DNA from: RGIG8244 sp045592785
Lineage (GTDB): Bacteria; Verrucomicrobiota; Lentisphaeria; Victivallales; UBA1829
Direction: 5' to 3'
Assembly (NCBI GenBank): GCA_045592785.1
Contig: JAZNVL010000035.1
Location: 10,519 to 74,518, forward strand
DNA: 64,000 bases
Part shown: in pieces, positions 23,479 through 31,807 of the stretch
How positions within the stretch are numbered: the first letter of the stretch is position 1
How the letters are laid out: each line of letters starts with the position of its first letter
Position numbers and translations under genes: made by a program
The notes under the pieces: generated by a model
Seen by the model: the letters and a program-made list of their open reading frames with translations, nothing else
What the model was told of the DNA's origin: nothing
The model's database searches: none

Positions 23479-24942
23479 TTATTTCTTCGTTGCGTGAAGC
23501 ACGGGCCAGTCTGCGGTGCGGAACCGTCGGACGGTCTTTTCGTGGATGGTGAGTTTATCGTCATCAAAGACGAACCGGATCCTGGTGAAGAACGGGGTTT
23601 CGACTTTGCAGACGGTCAATTCCAGTTCACCCTGTTCATTCCAGGCGGCGGAAGAAGCATAGCGTGTGGTTTCGAAGTCATCGAACTTGCAGAACGAGAA
23701 TTTCCAGTATCCGAACCCGGCGGAGAGTTTTTCCGGGGCACTTGCGGTATGGAACACAAACTCACAGGAATCTTCCTGGAAGGAGACGTTGCAGGAACGG
23801 ATCTTGAGGGAATTTTCTTCAAATTCATACGTTGCATCTTCGCCGCGTTTTGTGAGATCCCCCTGCTGCAAGGGCATGTGGAGAGAACGGCAGAGGGAAG
23901 CGACTTCTGCTTGCGCACAGAAGTTATCCGTAATGGCGCGTTCCTTGAGTTCCGGGAGGATGAGTTCCCAGGTGGCAGTGAGGATCCGCTGCATATTAAC
24001 AAGTCCGCTGGTGGCAACAAGGACCATATCCTGATCGGGCATGACCACGATATACTGTCCGAAAGCACCGTCGGCGCGGTAGGAGTTGTTCTGACAACGC
24101 CAGAACTGGAATCCATAGCCCTGTTCCCAGTCGGGACAGATGTATTCCGGGTCGGTGACGGGCTGCGGGTTTTCCGGTGCATTGGAAATCTGTTTGGATG
24201 TGGCGAGTTCGAAGTATTCCCAGGGAAGGATCTGTTTGCCGTTCCATTTTCCTTTCTGCAAAAGAAGCTGTCCGTACTTCGCCAGATCGGCAGTACGCAG
24301 TTTCATTCCCCAGCCGCCGATATCGATATCCATGGGACAGGTTTCCCGTTCCCCGGGTTCGATCCCAAGCGGGGCGAAAAGACGTGGTTGCAGGTATTCC
24401 ATCAAATTCAGATCGGTGATCTTGCGGAGGATCGCGGAAAGCATGTAACTGCATCCGCTGTTATAACAGAACTTGGTTCCCGGTTCGAAAACGAGGGGAC
24501 TTTCCAGGAATCCTTTGACCCAGTTTTTCAGTTTGCGGGCGGGATCGCCATCGTTATCCAGATAGGTACAGATGGCACAGGTATTGTGCCCGCTTGACAT
24601 GGTAAGCAAGTTCCGGATCGTCACCGTCTTCATCTTGTCGGAAACGTTCCAGTCTTTGGCTTCGGGGAAGAAGGAAACGATCTTGTCATCCAGTGTAAGA
24701 CGTTTTTCCGCCATGGCGAACCCGATGGCGGCGGAAGTGAAACTCTTTGTTGTGGAGAACAGACGATGTTTGAATTCAGGCTGATAGGGATCGGTCCAGG
24801 CTTCCGCAATGACGTGTCCGTGACGGAGCAGCATGAAGGAATGGATATATTCCAGACTGCGGATCCGACGGATCCATTTGGCGATTGCTGCGGAGGGAAC
24901 ACCTTGTGCTTCCGGTGTGGAATAAGGGAAATTGTGGTACAT
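23479..24942 (-). CDS. Serine hydrolase of the beta-lactamase/penicillin-binding family
   Basis: 487 residues. The catalytic SxxK is STTK in FSTTKSFTSAAIGFAM (near residue 64), the YxN-like element is CYNSGCSYML near 160, and the third motif is replaced by DGAFGQYIVV near 295, as in class-C-type hydrolases and esterases. The MSSGHNT segment after SxxK is also typical. No signal peptide is visible, so it is probably cytoplasmic and not a classical resistance enzyme. It is the last gene of a four-gene operon (esterase, beta-galactosidase, O-antigen-ligase-like, hydrolase), 21 bases after the ligase gene, which suggests a role as a carbohydrate or peptide esterase. The exact reaction is unknown. 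Confidence 0.8.
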   Translation of the reverse strand: MYHNFPYSTPEAQGVPSAAIAKWIRRIRSLEYIHSFMLLRHGHVIAEAWTDPYQPEFKHRLFSTTKSFTSAAIGFAMAEKRLTLDDKIVSFFPEAKDWNVSDKMKTVTIRNLLTMSSGHNTCAICTYLDNDGDPARKLKNWVKGFLESPLVFEPGTKFCYNSGCSYMLSAILRKITDLNLMEYLQPRLFAPLGIEPGERETCPMDIDIGGWGMKLRTADLAKYGQLLLQKGKWNGKQILPWEYFELATSKQISNAPENPQPVTDPEYICPDWEQGYGFQFWRCQNNSYRADGAFGQYIVVMPDQDMVLVATSGLVNMQRILTATWELILPELKERAITDNFCAQAEVASLCRSLHMPLQQGDLTKRGEDATYEFEENSLKIRSCNVSFQEDSCEFVFHTASAPEKLSAGFGYWKFSFCKFDDFETTRYASSAAWNEQGELELTVCKVETPFFTRIRFVFDDDKLTIHEKTVRRFRTADWPVLHATKK

Positions 24943-24963
24943 ATATAACTCCTTGTGGTATGA

Positions 24964-26799
24964 TTACGGTTGTTTTGGCGTACGCAAATGGGCTGGGATA
25001 TCCCAGGGACGTACGTCATATTGGGGGTTATTGACTATGATTTGCAGATCTCTGAAATCGAGATTGCGTTTCTGCATGACTTCGATCAGACATTTCTCCA
25101 CATATTGATACTGGGGTCGCCGGTTGGTCTTCCGGTAAAATTCCATCAGATTCAAATAAGGGATCACATGGAAGGGATACAGTTCCGCTTCCCGCAGATA
25201 ATATTTCTCCGCTTCCTCCATGCGTCCGAGGTATTCCAATGCTCTGGCTCGGGTACAGTTCACATGGGCGTAATCGGGGATCGGCGTACGGTCCAGTTTC
25301 TCCACGACTTTCAGAAAATCAACGGCACGCGTTTGATCGGTCCAGAGGTAATCGCTCAACACCGTGAACAGCGTGAAGGGAGAAGTTTGCGGGGTATTGT
25401 AAGCACGATGATAATATTTCCACGCGGAAGGCGCACCGGCACCATACCGCATCAGTTCCCCCTGTCCCAGCCAGATCATGTGAGAGGAATACAACTCCAT
25501 CAATGCGGCGAACACGGCAGCGGCAAAGACCAATCCACCGCTACTCCGCACAGCAAGACATGCGTTCCGGGGCAATGCTGCCGTATTTTCCCGCAGGGAC
25601 GGGGCAAGCATCATACCGGGGAGCATCAAAGCCAATGTTGCGGTGGGAATATGAAAGAACACCAGATCGAACTGGGCATGACACAGCAGGACGATAAACA
25701 GGAATCCCAGCAGGCGGGGCAGACATTCCTCCTCCTCATATTTCCGGTAGAAACTGAAAATCGCACTGCCGAAGATCAGGTAAATGCAGAGAAATCCGAC
25801 AATGCCGTACCCCGCGATCGTGAACAGAATATCGTTGTGGGGATGATCGATACGGTCCGAGATATGCCGCAGGTCATAATACACCTTCTCCCCACGGAAA
25901 AATGGCAAAAATTCCTGTTCAAAGGATGGTGTCCCGACGCCCAGGACCGGTGCCGTTTTGATCAGATCCGGAACGGCAAGAGAAAGGAACACACGTTCAT
26001 CCTGCAACAGTTTCTCCTTCATCCCGGGGTGCGTGATCACTTTGACCGCCGCAAGCACGCCCAGAAGAATGCAGAAAAGCACGCCGTAACGGAAAACACG
26101 TTTCCATTTTCCGGCGGGGATCCGCAAGGCAACATAAACCAATACCGCAAGCAGGATCCCGGGGATGAGCGCACGGCACAGTGTCTCTGCCAGGATCCAG
26201 AGGGAAATCCCGGCGACAACGAGTGCCGCCGCAATACGGAGCTGTTTTCTGCGGATCCCGGTAAGAATAAACCAGAGGAATACCGCTCCGGTGAGGAAAG
26301 TCAACGCCGCATTCCAGTTGATATTGCTGGGGATCCCGAAGAACAGCTGTTTGTAAACGAACCGCTGGATCATACAGGCGATCACGTTCAAACACCAGAA
26401 ACCGGAAAACAGCCAGGGCAGACTCCGGCACAGTTCCTGACGGAATACAAGACCGTATAACGGCATCACCACATACAAAAGCGTGAACCCGATGTCCGCC
26501 AGACGGTATGTGCCGCTGTGACGGAATATATGCCAGAGTGAGATCAGGGTCAGAACACCGAACGCACCCTGCAAAACCGGCGACATCCCGCGGAATACCC
26601 GTGTCAGACGGTCCGGAACAAGAAGAAGGAAGCCCAGAGCCAGCAGGACCACGCTCCCCGCGGAAAAGAAATGCACATTCCAGCGGTGGTAAAAAAGCGC
26701 GATCCCCGGCAGCATCAGCATGGAGGCGATGGGGATCACCCAGGCTGCTGCCCGGGCGATCCGGTCGGACCAGTTTGAAGTAGGCTGTTCCTGTTCCAT
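24964..26799 (-). CDS. O-antigen ligase/polymerase-like membrane protein with C-terminal TPRs
   Basis: 611 residues. About 12 hydrophobic segments cover residues 15-440. The large loop before TM10 carries GVGTPSFEQEFLPFF and HPHNDILFTIAGYGIVGF, the Wzy_C/WaaL-type signature with the key His. The last 140 residues are helical and TPR-like (RARALEYLGRMEEAEKYYLREAEL). Family members transfer or polymerise undecaprenyl-linked glycans at the periplasmic face. It lies 8 bases after a cytoplasmic beta-galactosidase gene and 21 before a serine hydrolase, which is an unexpected place for a glycan ligase. No wzx or glycosyltransferase genes are adjacent. The family call is good; ligase versus polymerase is unresolved. 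Confidence 0.78.
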   Translation of the reverse strand: MEQEQPTSNWSDRIARAAAWVIPIASMLMLPGIALFYHRWNVHFFSAGSVVLLALGFLLLVPDRLTRVFRGMSPVLQGAFGVLTLISLWHIFRHSGTYRLADIGFTLLYVVMPLYGLVFRQELCRSLPWLFSGFWCLNVIACMIQRFVYKQLFFGIPSNINWNAALTFLTGAVFLWFILTGIRRKQLRIAAALVVAGISLWILAETLCRALIPGILLAVLVYVALRIPAGKWKRVFRYGVLFCILLGVLAAVKVITHPGMKEKLLQDERVFLSLAVPDLIKTAPVLGVGTPSFEQEFLPFFRGEKVYYDLRHISDRIDHPHNDILFTIAGYGIVGFLCIYLIFGSAIFSFYRKYEEEECLPRLLGFLFIVLLCHAQFDLVFFHIPTATLALMLPGMMLAPSLRENTAALPRNACLAVRSSGGLVFAAAVFAALMELYSSHMIWLGQGELMRYGAGAPSAWKYYHRAYNTPQTSPFTLFTVLSDYLWTDQTRAVDFLKVVEKLDRTPIPDYAHVNCTRARALEYLGRMEEAEKYYLREAELYPFHVIPYLNLMEFYRKTNRRPQYQYVEKCLIEVMQKRNLDFRDLQIIVNNPQYDVRPWDIPAHLRTPKQP

Positions 26800-26807
26800 T
26801 GCGGTCC

Positions 26808-29800
26808 TCAGAATTCGAAGAAGGAATGTTCTTCCAGTTCACCGGGCGCGGCAGTGCGGAACCGGATGCCGAATTTCACTTTACCCGGCTTGATCTGATA
26901 TTTTTCCGCAGTCCTCGGACCGCAGGAACCGCTGCCGATACCAGCCATCAGCGCATCGAAATGTACGCAGATGGCTTCGCATTCTTCCAGTTCGTAAGGA
27001 TGTGCAGCCACCGTGAAGGCTTCCGGCGTATAACGATGTGCCGAGAAGTTGATGGGCGTATCCGGGATCGCGATCAGACCTGCCATACGGATGTCATGGA
27101 ACGCCGCACGGCGGACTTCGGAACGGTTCCCGTTTTCCTGGGGACGGGTGTAATTGGTCATCAGGGCATCCACGCCCGCCTTGAAGTAGCCGATACGCTG
27201 AGCAGTCTTTGTGTCAAGATAGGATTCGCCGGGACCAAGTCCGTACCACTGAACACCGTTCATGCTGTGGGGCAGGAACATTTCCACGCCGAACCGGGGG
27301 AGGTTCACATCTTCCGGCAGATTACGGGGAGTTCCTTCCACATCCAGACGGAAGGAGCCGTCGGGCTGGAATGTATAGGTATAATCCACATCGAACCCGT
27401 AGAGATTGTTTGCGCCTGCACTGTAAGATTTGACCTTCACGATCACAGCGCCCTGTTTCCGCGTATATTTCACCGATTCGATCCGGTGCTGCAGATAACG
27501 GAAGCCCCAGGCTTCCCAGTTCCCCGCAAAATGATGACGGTCATTATCCGTTGTGGCACGCCACAGATTCAGCAGCGGACCGCGTTCCATCAGCACGATC
27601 CCGTTCCGGTCAAGCGAGACAATGGTCCCGGTTTCCTTGCTGATCTCCGCAAACAATCCGTTGGCGGCGGAAATATAAATGCTCTGTTTGTCTTCTTCCA
27701 CATCCACAGGACTGCACCCCGTGATGACAGCGGGCGCGGCGGGGACGGCTTTCACGGGGAGAATGAACTGTTCCCAGGCGACTTCGTGTCCGCCATGCGC
27801 CCATGAGGTATCACAGGCGAGCATGAAGGTGACATTCAGCAGGTATTCCGCGCCGCGTTTCGGGTTTGCAGGCATGGTGAAGGGAATCTTCAGATCGCCG
27901 GTCTTATGTGCGGCAAGAGTCATGGAAGGCACACTTCCGGTCTGAATGATCCTGCCGTTTTCCATCACATTCCACACGATATTCAAATGGGAAAGCGTGA
28001 GGAAGTCATAATAGTTGGTGACAGAGAGAATACCCTTCTTCAGGTCCTTCGCCGCAATGCGGACCGGGGCGATACATTTTTTGAGTTCGAGCAGACCGGG
28101 AGTCGGGGTCTTGTCCGGGAACACCATACCGTCGGCAACGAAATTGCCGGAGTTCGGTTTATCGCCGAAGTCACCGCCGTAAGCGAAAAATTCTTCGCCA
28201 TCTTCAGTGTGAGTACGGAGTCCGTGATCACACCATTCCCAGACGAATCCGCCCTGGGTATACTTGTTGTTATAGAAGACCTGCCAGTAATCTTCGATCC
28301 CGCCGGGACCGTTGCCCATGGCGTGGATATATTCGCAGAGAATGAACGGTTTGTTCAGATTCAGCGTTTTGATCCGTTCCACACATCCTTCGGGACTGGT
28401 ATACATGGGACAGATGATATCCGAGATTTCACCGTTGTAATCCTGTTCGTACTGCAGAGGACGGGAGGGATCCCGCCGGCGGGTGTATTCCACCATTTTG
28501 AGGTGATTGCAACCGAATCCGGCTTCATTGCCCAGACTCCAGATGATGATACAGGCATGGTTCTTCACCGATTCCACCATGCGGACCATGCGGTCCACAC
28601 AGGCGTCTTCCCATTCCGGCCACATGGTGGGGTTTTTCCCCTGTTCGTAACCGAAACCGTGACTTTCCAGGTCGGCTTCACTGACCAGATAGAACCCGAG
28701 ACGGTCACACAGATGGAAGAACCGGGGATCGTTCAGATAATGACTGGTCCGGATGGCGTTGATATTGTGCTGTTTCATAAGGAGCAGATCTTCCAGCATG
28801 GATTCTTCCGTGATGGCTCTGCCCAGATCCGTCTGGAATTCATGACGGTTCGTGCCGCGGATCATGATCCGTTCCCCGTTCACCAGCAACGCACCGTTTT
28901 TGATTTCCACAGTACGGAACCCGCAACGCATGGATTTGTATTCCAGAACGTCTTTCCCCGCCCGGAGCGTAAGCAGTGCTGTGTAAAGCGCAGGCGTTTC
29001 CGCCGTCCACTTTTCCGGATCTTTCACTTCAGCCGCAAGGGTACACGCCGCATAGCTGTCCGCCTTCACATTTCCGGCGGACCAGGAAAGGGGTTTTGCG
29101 AAAACGCTTGACCCGTCGGGCGCGAAGAGTTCCAGATCCACGGCGAGATCTTTCCGTGCTTTTCCGAAGTTGCGGAGCGTGATATCGGCGGAGAAGATCC
29201 CGTTTTTGTATTTGGCATCCAGCGGAGTATGCAGGAACAGATCCCAGATGTCCACTTTCGGCAATGCCATCAGATACACTTCGCGGAAGATCCCGCTCAA
29301 CCACCACATATCCTGGTCTTCCAGATACGTTCCGTCATTCCACTTGGAGACCTGGACCGCGATCATGTTCACACCCGGACGGACCAGAGAAGTGATATCG
29401 AATTCCGCAGGTTCCCGGCTGCCTTTGCTCATGCCGGCAAATTCGCCGTTGATCCACACCTGATAGAAGGAATCCACACCGTTGAAATGCAGAATGATCT
29501 CTCTGTCGTCCCAGGAATCATCGATCTCAAATTCCCGGATGTAACAGCCGGTGGGGTTTTCCGACGGGACTTTGGGCGGATCGATGGGGAACGGATATTG
29601 GATGTTGGTATAATGCGGGTTGCCGTATCCCTGCAGCTGCCAGTTGCCCGGGACTTCGATCACGTCCCATTCGCAGCAGTCGAAATCTTCGCTGTAAAAT
29701 TCCCCGGGGACAGCCACCGGGGAGGAAAAGTATCCGAACTTCCAGGCACCGTTCAGCGTTTTGCGCCAGACATTCCGCCGCTGTGAATTTTCCAACGCAT

Positions 29801-29885
29801 CATCCCGGTCAGAGTACGGCAGCAGAGCGGCACGCGCTTCCAGACGGTTGATCCCGGTCAAACTTTGATTTTCCCAATCGTTCAT
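26808..29885 (-). CDS. Beta-galactosidase, LacZ-type glycoside hydrolase family 2
   Basis: A 1025-residue LacZ-length enzyme. Domain order: sugar-binding jelly-roll, Ig-like, TIM barrel from about residue 330 (MIRGTNRHEFQTDLGRAITEESM), second Ig-like and a Bgal_small_N domain from about 745 (RNGIVLMERGPLLNLWRATTDND). The acid/base is E454 in SLGNEAGFG; the nucleophile is E518 in LCEYIHAMGN. WEWCDHGL follows near 550. No signal peptide, so it acts in the cytoplasm on imported galactosides. It is 11 bases after the esterase gene and 8 before the ligase-like gene, so it belongs to the operon driven from 30737-30764. Confidence 0.93.
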   Translation of the reverse strand: MNDWENQSLTGINRLEARAALLPYSDRDDALENSQRRNVWRKTLNGAWKFGYFSSPVAVPGEFYSEDFDCCEWDVIEVPGNWQLQGYGNPHYTNIQYPFPIDPPKVPSENPTGCYIREFEIDDSWDDREIILHFNGVDSFYQVWINGEFAGMSKGSREPAEFDITSLVRPGVNMIAVQVSKWNDGTYLEDQDMWWLSGIFREVYLMALPKVDIWDLFLHTPLDAKYKNGIFSADITLRNFGKARKDLAVDLELFAPDGSSVFAKPLSWSAGNVKADSYAACTLAAEVKDPEKWTAETPALYTALLTLRAGKDVLEYKSMRCGFRTVEIKNGALLVNGERIMIRGTNRHEFQTDLGRAITEESMLEDLLLMKQHNINAIRTSHYLNDPRFFHLCDRLGFYLVSEADLESHGFGYEQGKNPTMWPEWEDACVDRMVRMVESVKNHACIIIWSLGNEAGFGCNHLKMVEYTRRRDPSRPLQYEQDYNGEISDIICPMYTSPEGCVERIKTLNLNKPFILCEYIHAMGNGPGGIEDYWQVFYNNKYTQGGFVWEWCDHGLRTHTEDGEEFFAYGGDFGDKPNSGNFVADGMVFPDKTPTPGLLELKKCIAPVRIAAKDLKKGILSVTNYYDFLTLSHLNIVWNVMENGRIIQTGSVPSMTLAAHKTGDLKIPFTMPANPKRGAEYLLNVTFMLACDTSWAHGGHEVAWEQFILPVKAVPAAPAVITGCSPVDVEEDKQSIYISAANGLFAEISKETGTIVSLDRNGIVLMERGPLLNLWRATTDNDRHHFAGNWEAWGFRYLQHRIESVKYTRKQGAVIVKVKSYSAGANNLYGFDVDYTYTFQPDGSFRLDVEGTPRNLPEDVNLPRFGVEMFLPHSMNGVQWYGLGPGESYLDTKTAQRIGYFKAGVDALMTNYTRPQENGNRSEVRRAAFHDIRMAGLIAIPDTPINFSAHRYTPEAFTVAAHPYELEECEAICVHFDALMAGIGSGSCGPRTAEKYQIKPGKVKFGIRFRTAAPGELEEHSFFEF

Positions 29886-29896
29886 GTTCGTATTCC

Positions 29897-30706
29897 TTAT
29901 TTTGCTTTCAGTTGACGTGTGAAAAATGTAATGGCAATGTCGCCCCAGACACTGACCGGATCTTCCGAAGGAATGATCCCGTAACCGTGTCCGCCGCTGG
30001 GGTAAATGTGCAGTTCCGCGGGAACACCTGCGGCTTTACATGCCAGGAACCAGGGAACAGAATTTTCCTCCGGCTTGGCAAAATCATCTTCCGTCTGGAT
30101 CATCAGCACAGGCGGGATCGTTTCATCCACCTTGAATTCCGGCGCGATCGCACCATCCTTCGTCAGACTCCACGGGTAAATCAACGCCGTGCAATCCGGG
30201 CGGAACGGCAACGCATCGATTTCGTCCGCCGGTTCGTAAGGGACGGGGTCTGCGGGAGCCGAGATGGAAGCGGAAAGGTGAGATCCAGCGGAGAATCCGA
30301 TGATGCCGATCCGTGCGGGATCCACATCCCATTCCTTCGCATTGGCACGGATCATCCGGATGGCACGGGCGGCATCGGCACGCGCCCCTTCCCTGCGGTC
30401 CGGACAACGGTATTTCAGGAGGAAAGCGGAAAATCCGGCGGCGTTGAGTTTCGCACAAATATCCGTCCCTTCCAGATTCCAGGTAAGATAGTAATAGCCG
30501 CCGCCGGGACATACCACCACTGCCGGATGGGGGCCGAGACGGGTCGCCGGGAAAAACGTGATGGTAGGATTGGTTACATTTATGAGACGGTCGATACCAT
30601 CGGTATCGTCTTTAAAATGTTCCACGCGGGAGTGATCTTCCTCCTGCGTGAAAGGGGGGATCCTGTCATTCCACAGGGCGAATTCTTTCGCGTAATATGC
30701 GTGCAT
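29897..30706 (-). CDS. Alpha/beta-hydrolase, carbohydrate esterase-like
   Basis: A 269-residue serine esterase of the BD-FAE/acetylxylan-esterase type. VVCPGGGYYYLTW provides the oxyanion His-Gly-Gly equivalent, GFSAGSHL the nucleophile elbow, QTEDDF the acid Asp and PSGGHGYG the His. Related enzymes remove acetyl or feruloyl groups from sugars so that glycosidases can act. It has no signal peptide and is the first gene of the operon with beta-galactosidase, which fits deacetylation of imported oligosaccharides. The start ATG (30704-30706) follows a TTGAAA-16-TATAGT promoter by about 30 bases. Confidence 0.82.
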   Translation of the reverse strand: MHAYYAKEFALWNDRIPPFTQEEDHSRVEHFKDDTDGIDRLINVTNPTITFFPATRLGPHPAVVVCPGGGYYYLTWNLEGTDICAKLNAAGFSAFLLKYRCPDRREGARADAARAIRMIRANAKEWDVDPARIGIIGFSAGSHLSASISAPADPVPYEPADEIDALPFRPDCTALIYPWSLTKDGAIAPEFKVDETIPPVLMIQTEDDFAKPEENSVPWFLACKAAGVPAELHIYPSGGHGYGIIPSEDPVSVWGDIAITFFTRQLKAK

Positions 30707-30736
30707 AAGTACTCCTGATTTTGTTCCGTTTACAGT

Positions 30737-30764
30737 ACTATATCCGCATAAATGCTTTTTTCAA
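30737..30764 (-). promoter_or_regulatory. Promoter of the esterase/beta-galactosidase operon
   Basis: Minus strand: TTGAAA at 30759-30764, 16-base spacer, TATAGT at 30737-30742. It drives the four genes from 30706 down to 23479. No obvious operator repeat was seen. Confidence 0.6.
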
Positions 30765-30809
30765 GCGCAAAACAAACTTTTTTCAGCAGAAAGTGAAAGG
30801 AAAAAGTCC

Positions 30810-31628
30810 TTACAGTTTATACCACTTGGATGTGACTTTATCAATGCTGTATTTCACCGATTCCTGATAAACCTCATGGATCGTCGGATTCGATGTGGAA
30901 CCATCGGTCATCAGCATGTTGACACTGTCATTGCCATGCCGTTTCTGCATGTTGTCCTGACGGACATAACTGACTTCCGAAGTATTGTCAAATCCGGAGA
31001 TGGCAAAGAAACCGGGCAGACTGAAATTCGTTTTCCCGGATACATATCCGCTGTCCAATTCGTTTATGGCACAGTCCGAAATAAAATACAAGTTGGGCAT
31101 CTTGGCAAGCTGACTGGTATTGTGCGTCTTTGTGAGGATCTGCGTGTTGAACGTTGTTCTCATAATCAATTTGTTAACGCCATACCCGGTCTGTTTGTAC
31201 GGACGGAAAAGTCCATTCGGGCGAACATAGGTATTTCCGGTCTGTTTCAGGATCGGAGCCTTCGGACACATGAAAATACTGTTCCGCGGCACACACCAGA
31301 CATCATAGGCATTGACCGGCTGGATCTTGAGATAGTCAAAAAGCGCAAGGTACCATATACGGGTGGCATTACCCACGGCAAAATCGCCGACCCAGTCGAT
31401 TTTGGATTTGGGCTGTGTGGGCAGAAATCCATTGTTATCGGTGGCATACATCTGCATCAGGACACCGATCTGGTGCAGATTGTTGGCACACTGTGCCTTG
31501 TTGCCCGATTCCTTCACACTTGACAACGCGGGCAGCAGCATCCCCGCAAGGATCGCAATGATGGCGATCACGACAAGAAGTTCGATCAACGTGAACGGGG
31601 ATCGTTTTTTCCATTCTGCATGTTTCAT
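30810..31628 (-). CDS. Type II-like pseudopilin (prepilin N-terminal, Lentisphaerae type)
   Basis: 272 residues. After a basic leader (MKHAEWKKRSP) comes the type IV prepilin helix FTLIELLVVIAIIAILAGML with Glu at +5. LPALSSVKESGNKAQCANNLHQIG is the usual continuation in Lentisphaerae and Planctomycetes proteins, and a late RHGNDSVNMLMTDGS resembles their H-x9-DG processing-associated motif (here 10 residues separate His and DG). Residue -1 is Pro, not the Gly normally needed by prepilin peptidase. Such pseudopilins occur in very large families in this phylum, probably as exported surface proteins. It has a consensus promoter of its own and no secretion genes beside it. Confidence 0.85.
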   Translation of the reverse strand: MKHAEWKKRSPFTLIELLVVIAIIAILAGMLLPALSSVKESGNKAQCANNLHQIGVLMQMYATDNNGFLPTQPKSKIDWVGDFAVGNATRIWYLALFDYLKIQPVNAYDVWCVPRNSIFMCPKAPILKQTGNTYVRPNGLFRPYKQTGYGVNKLIMRTTFNTQILTKTHNTSQLAKMPNLYFISDCAINELDSGYVSGKTNFSLPGFFAISGFDNTSEVSYVRQDNMQKRHGNDSVNMLMTDGSTSNPTIHEVYQESVKYSIDKVTSKWYKL

Positions 31629-31680
31629 GTACCATATTCCTTTCGTGAGACTTTCGGGTTTGCTGTAACGTTATAGCCTA

Positions 31681-31709
31681 ATTATACTACATTTTTCAGA
31701 GTTTGTCAA
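31681..31709 (-). promoter_or_regulatory. Consensus sigma-70 promoter of the pseudopilin gene
   Basis: Minus strand: TTGACA at 31704-31709, 17-base spacer, TATAAT at 31681-31686. Both hexamers are the exact textbook consensus, the strongest promoter in the window, implying heavy expression of the pseudopilin. Confidence 0.8.
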
Positions 31710-31738
31710 GATGCAAAACAGTTTTTTTTCAATTTTTC

Positions 31739-31766
31739 TTGATTTTTTGAGTTTATGATGTAATGT
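31739..31766 (+). promoter_or_regulatory. Promoter of the sodium-solute symporter gene
   Basis: TTGATT at 31739-31744, 16-base spacer, TAATGT at 31761-31766; the ATG is at 31808 after GGAG. Confidence 0.4.
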
Positions 31767-31807
31767 ATATCCTGTCGGAAACATCAATTTAACTACGGAG
31801 ATGAAAC

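Noticed and set aside
23479..24942. Antibiotic-resistance beta-lactamase
   Set aside because: It lacks a signal peptide and the KTG motif, and sits in a glycan operon; an esterase-type serine hydrolase is more likely.
24970..26460. Open frame of 496 codons opposite the O-antigen-ligase-like gene
   Set aside because: Shadow of a membrane protein; no motifs, no promoter.
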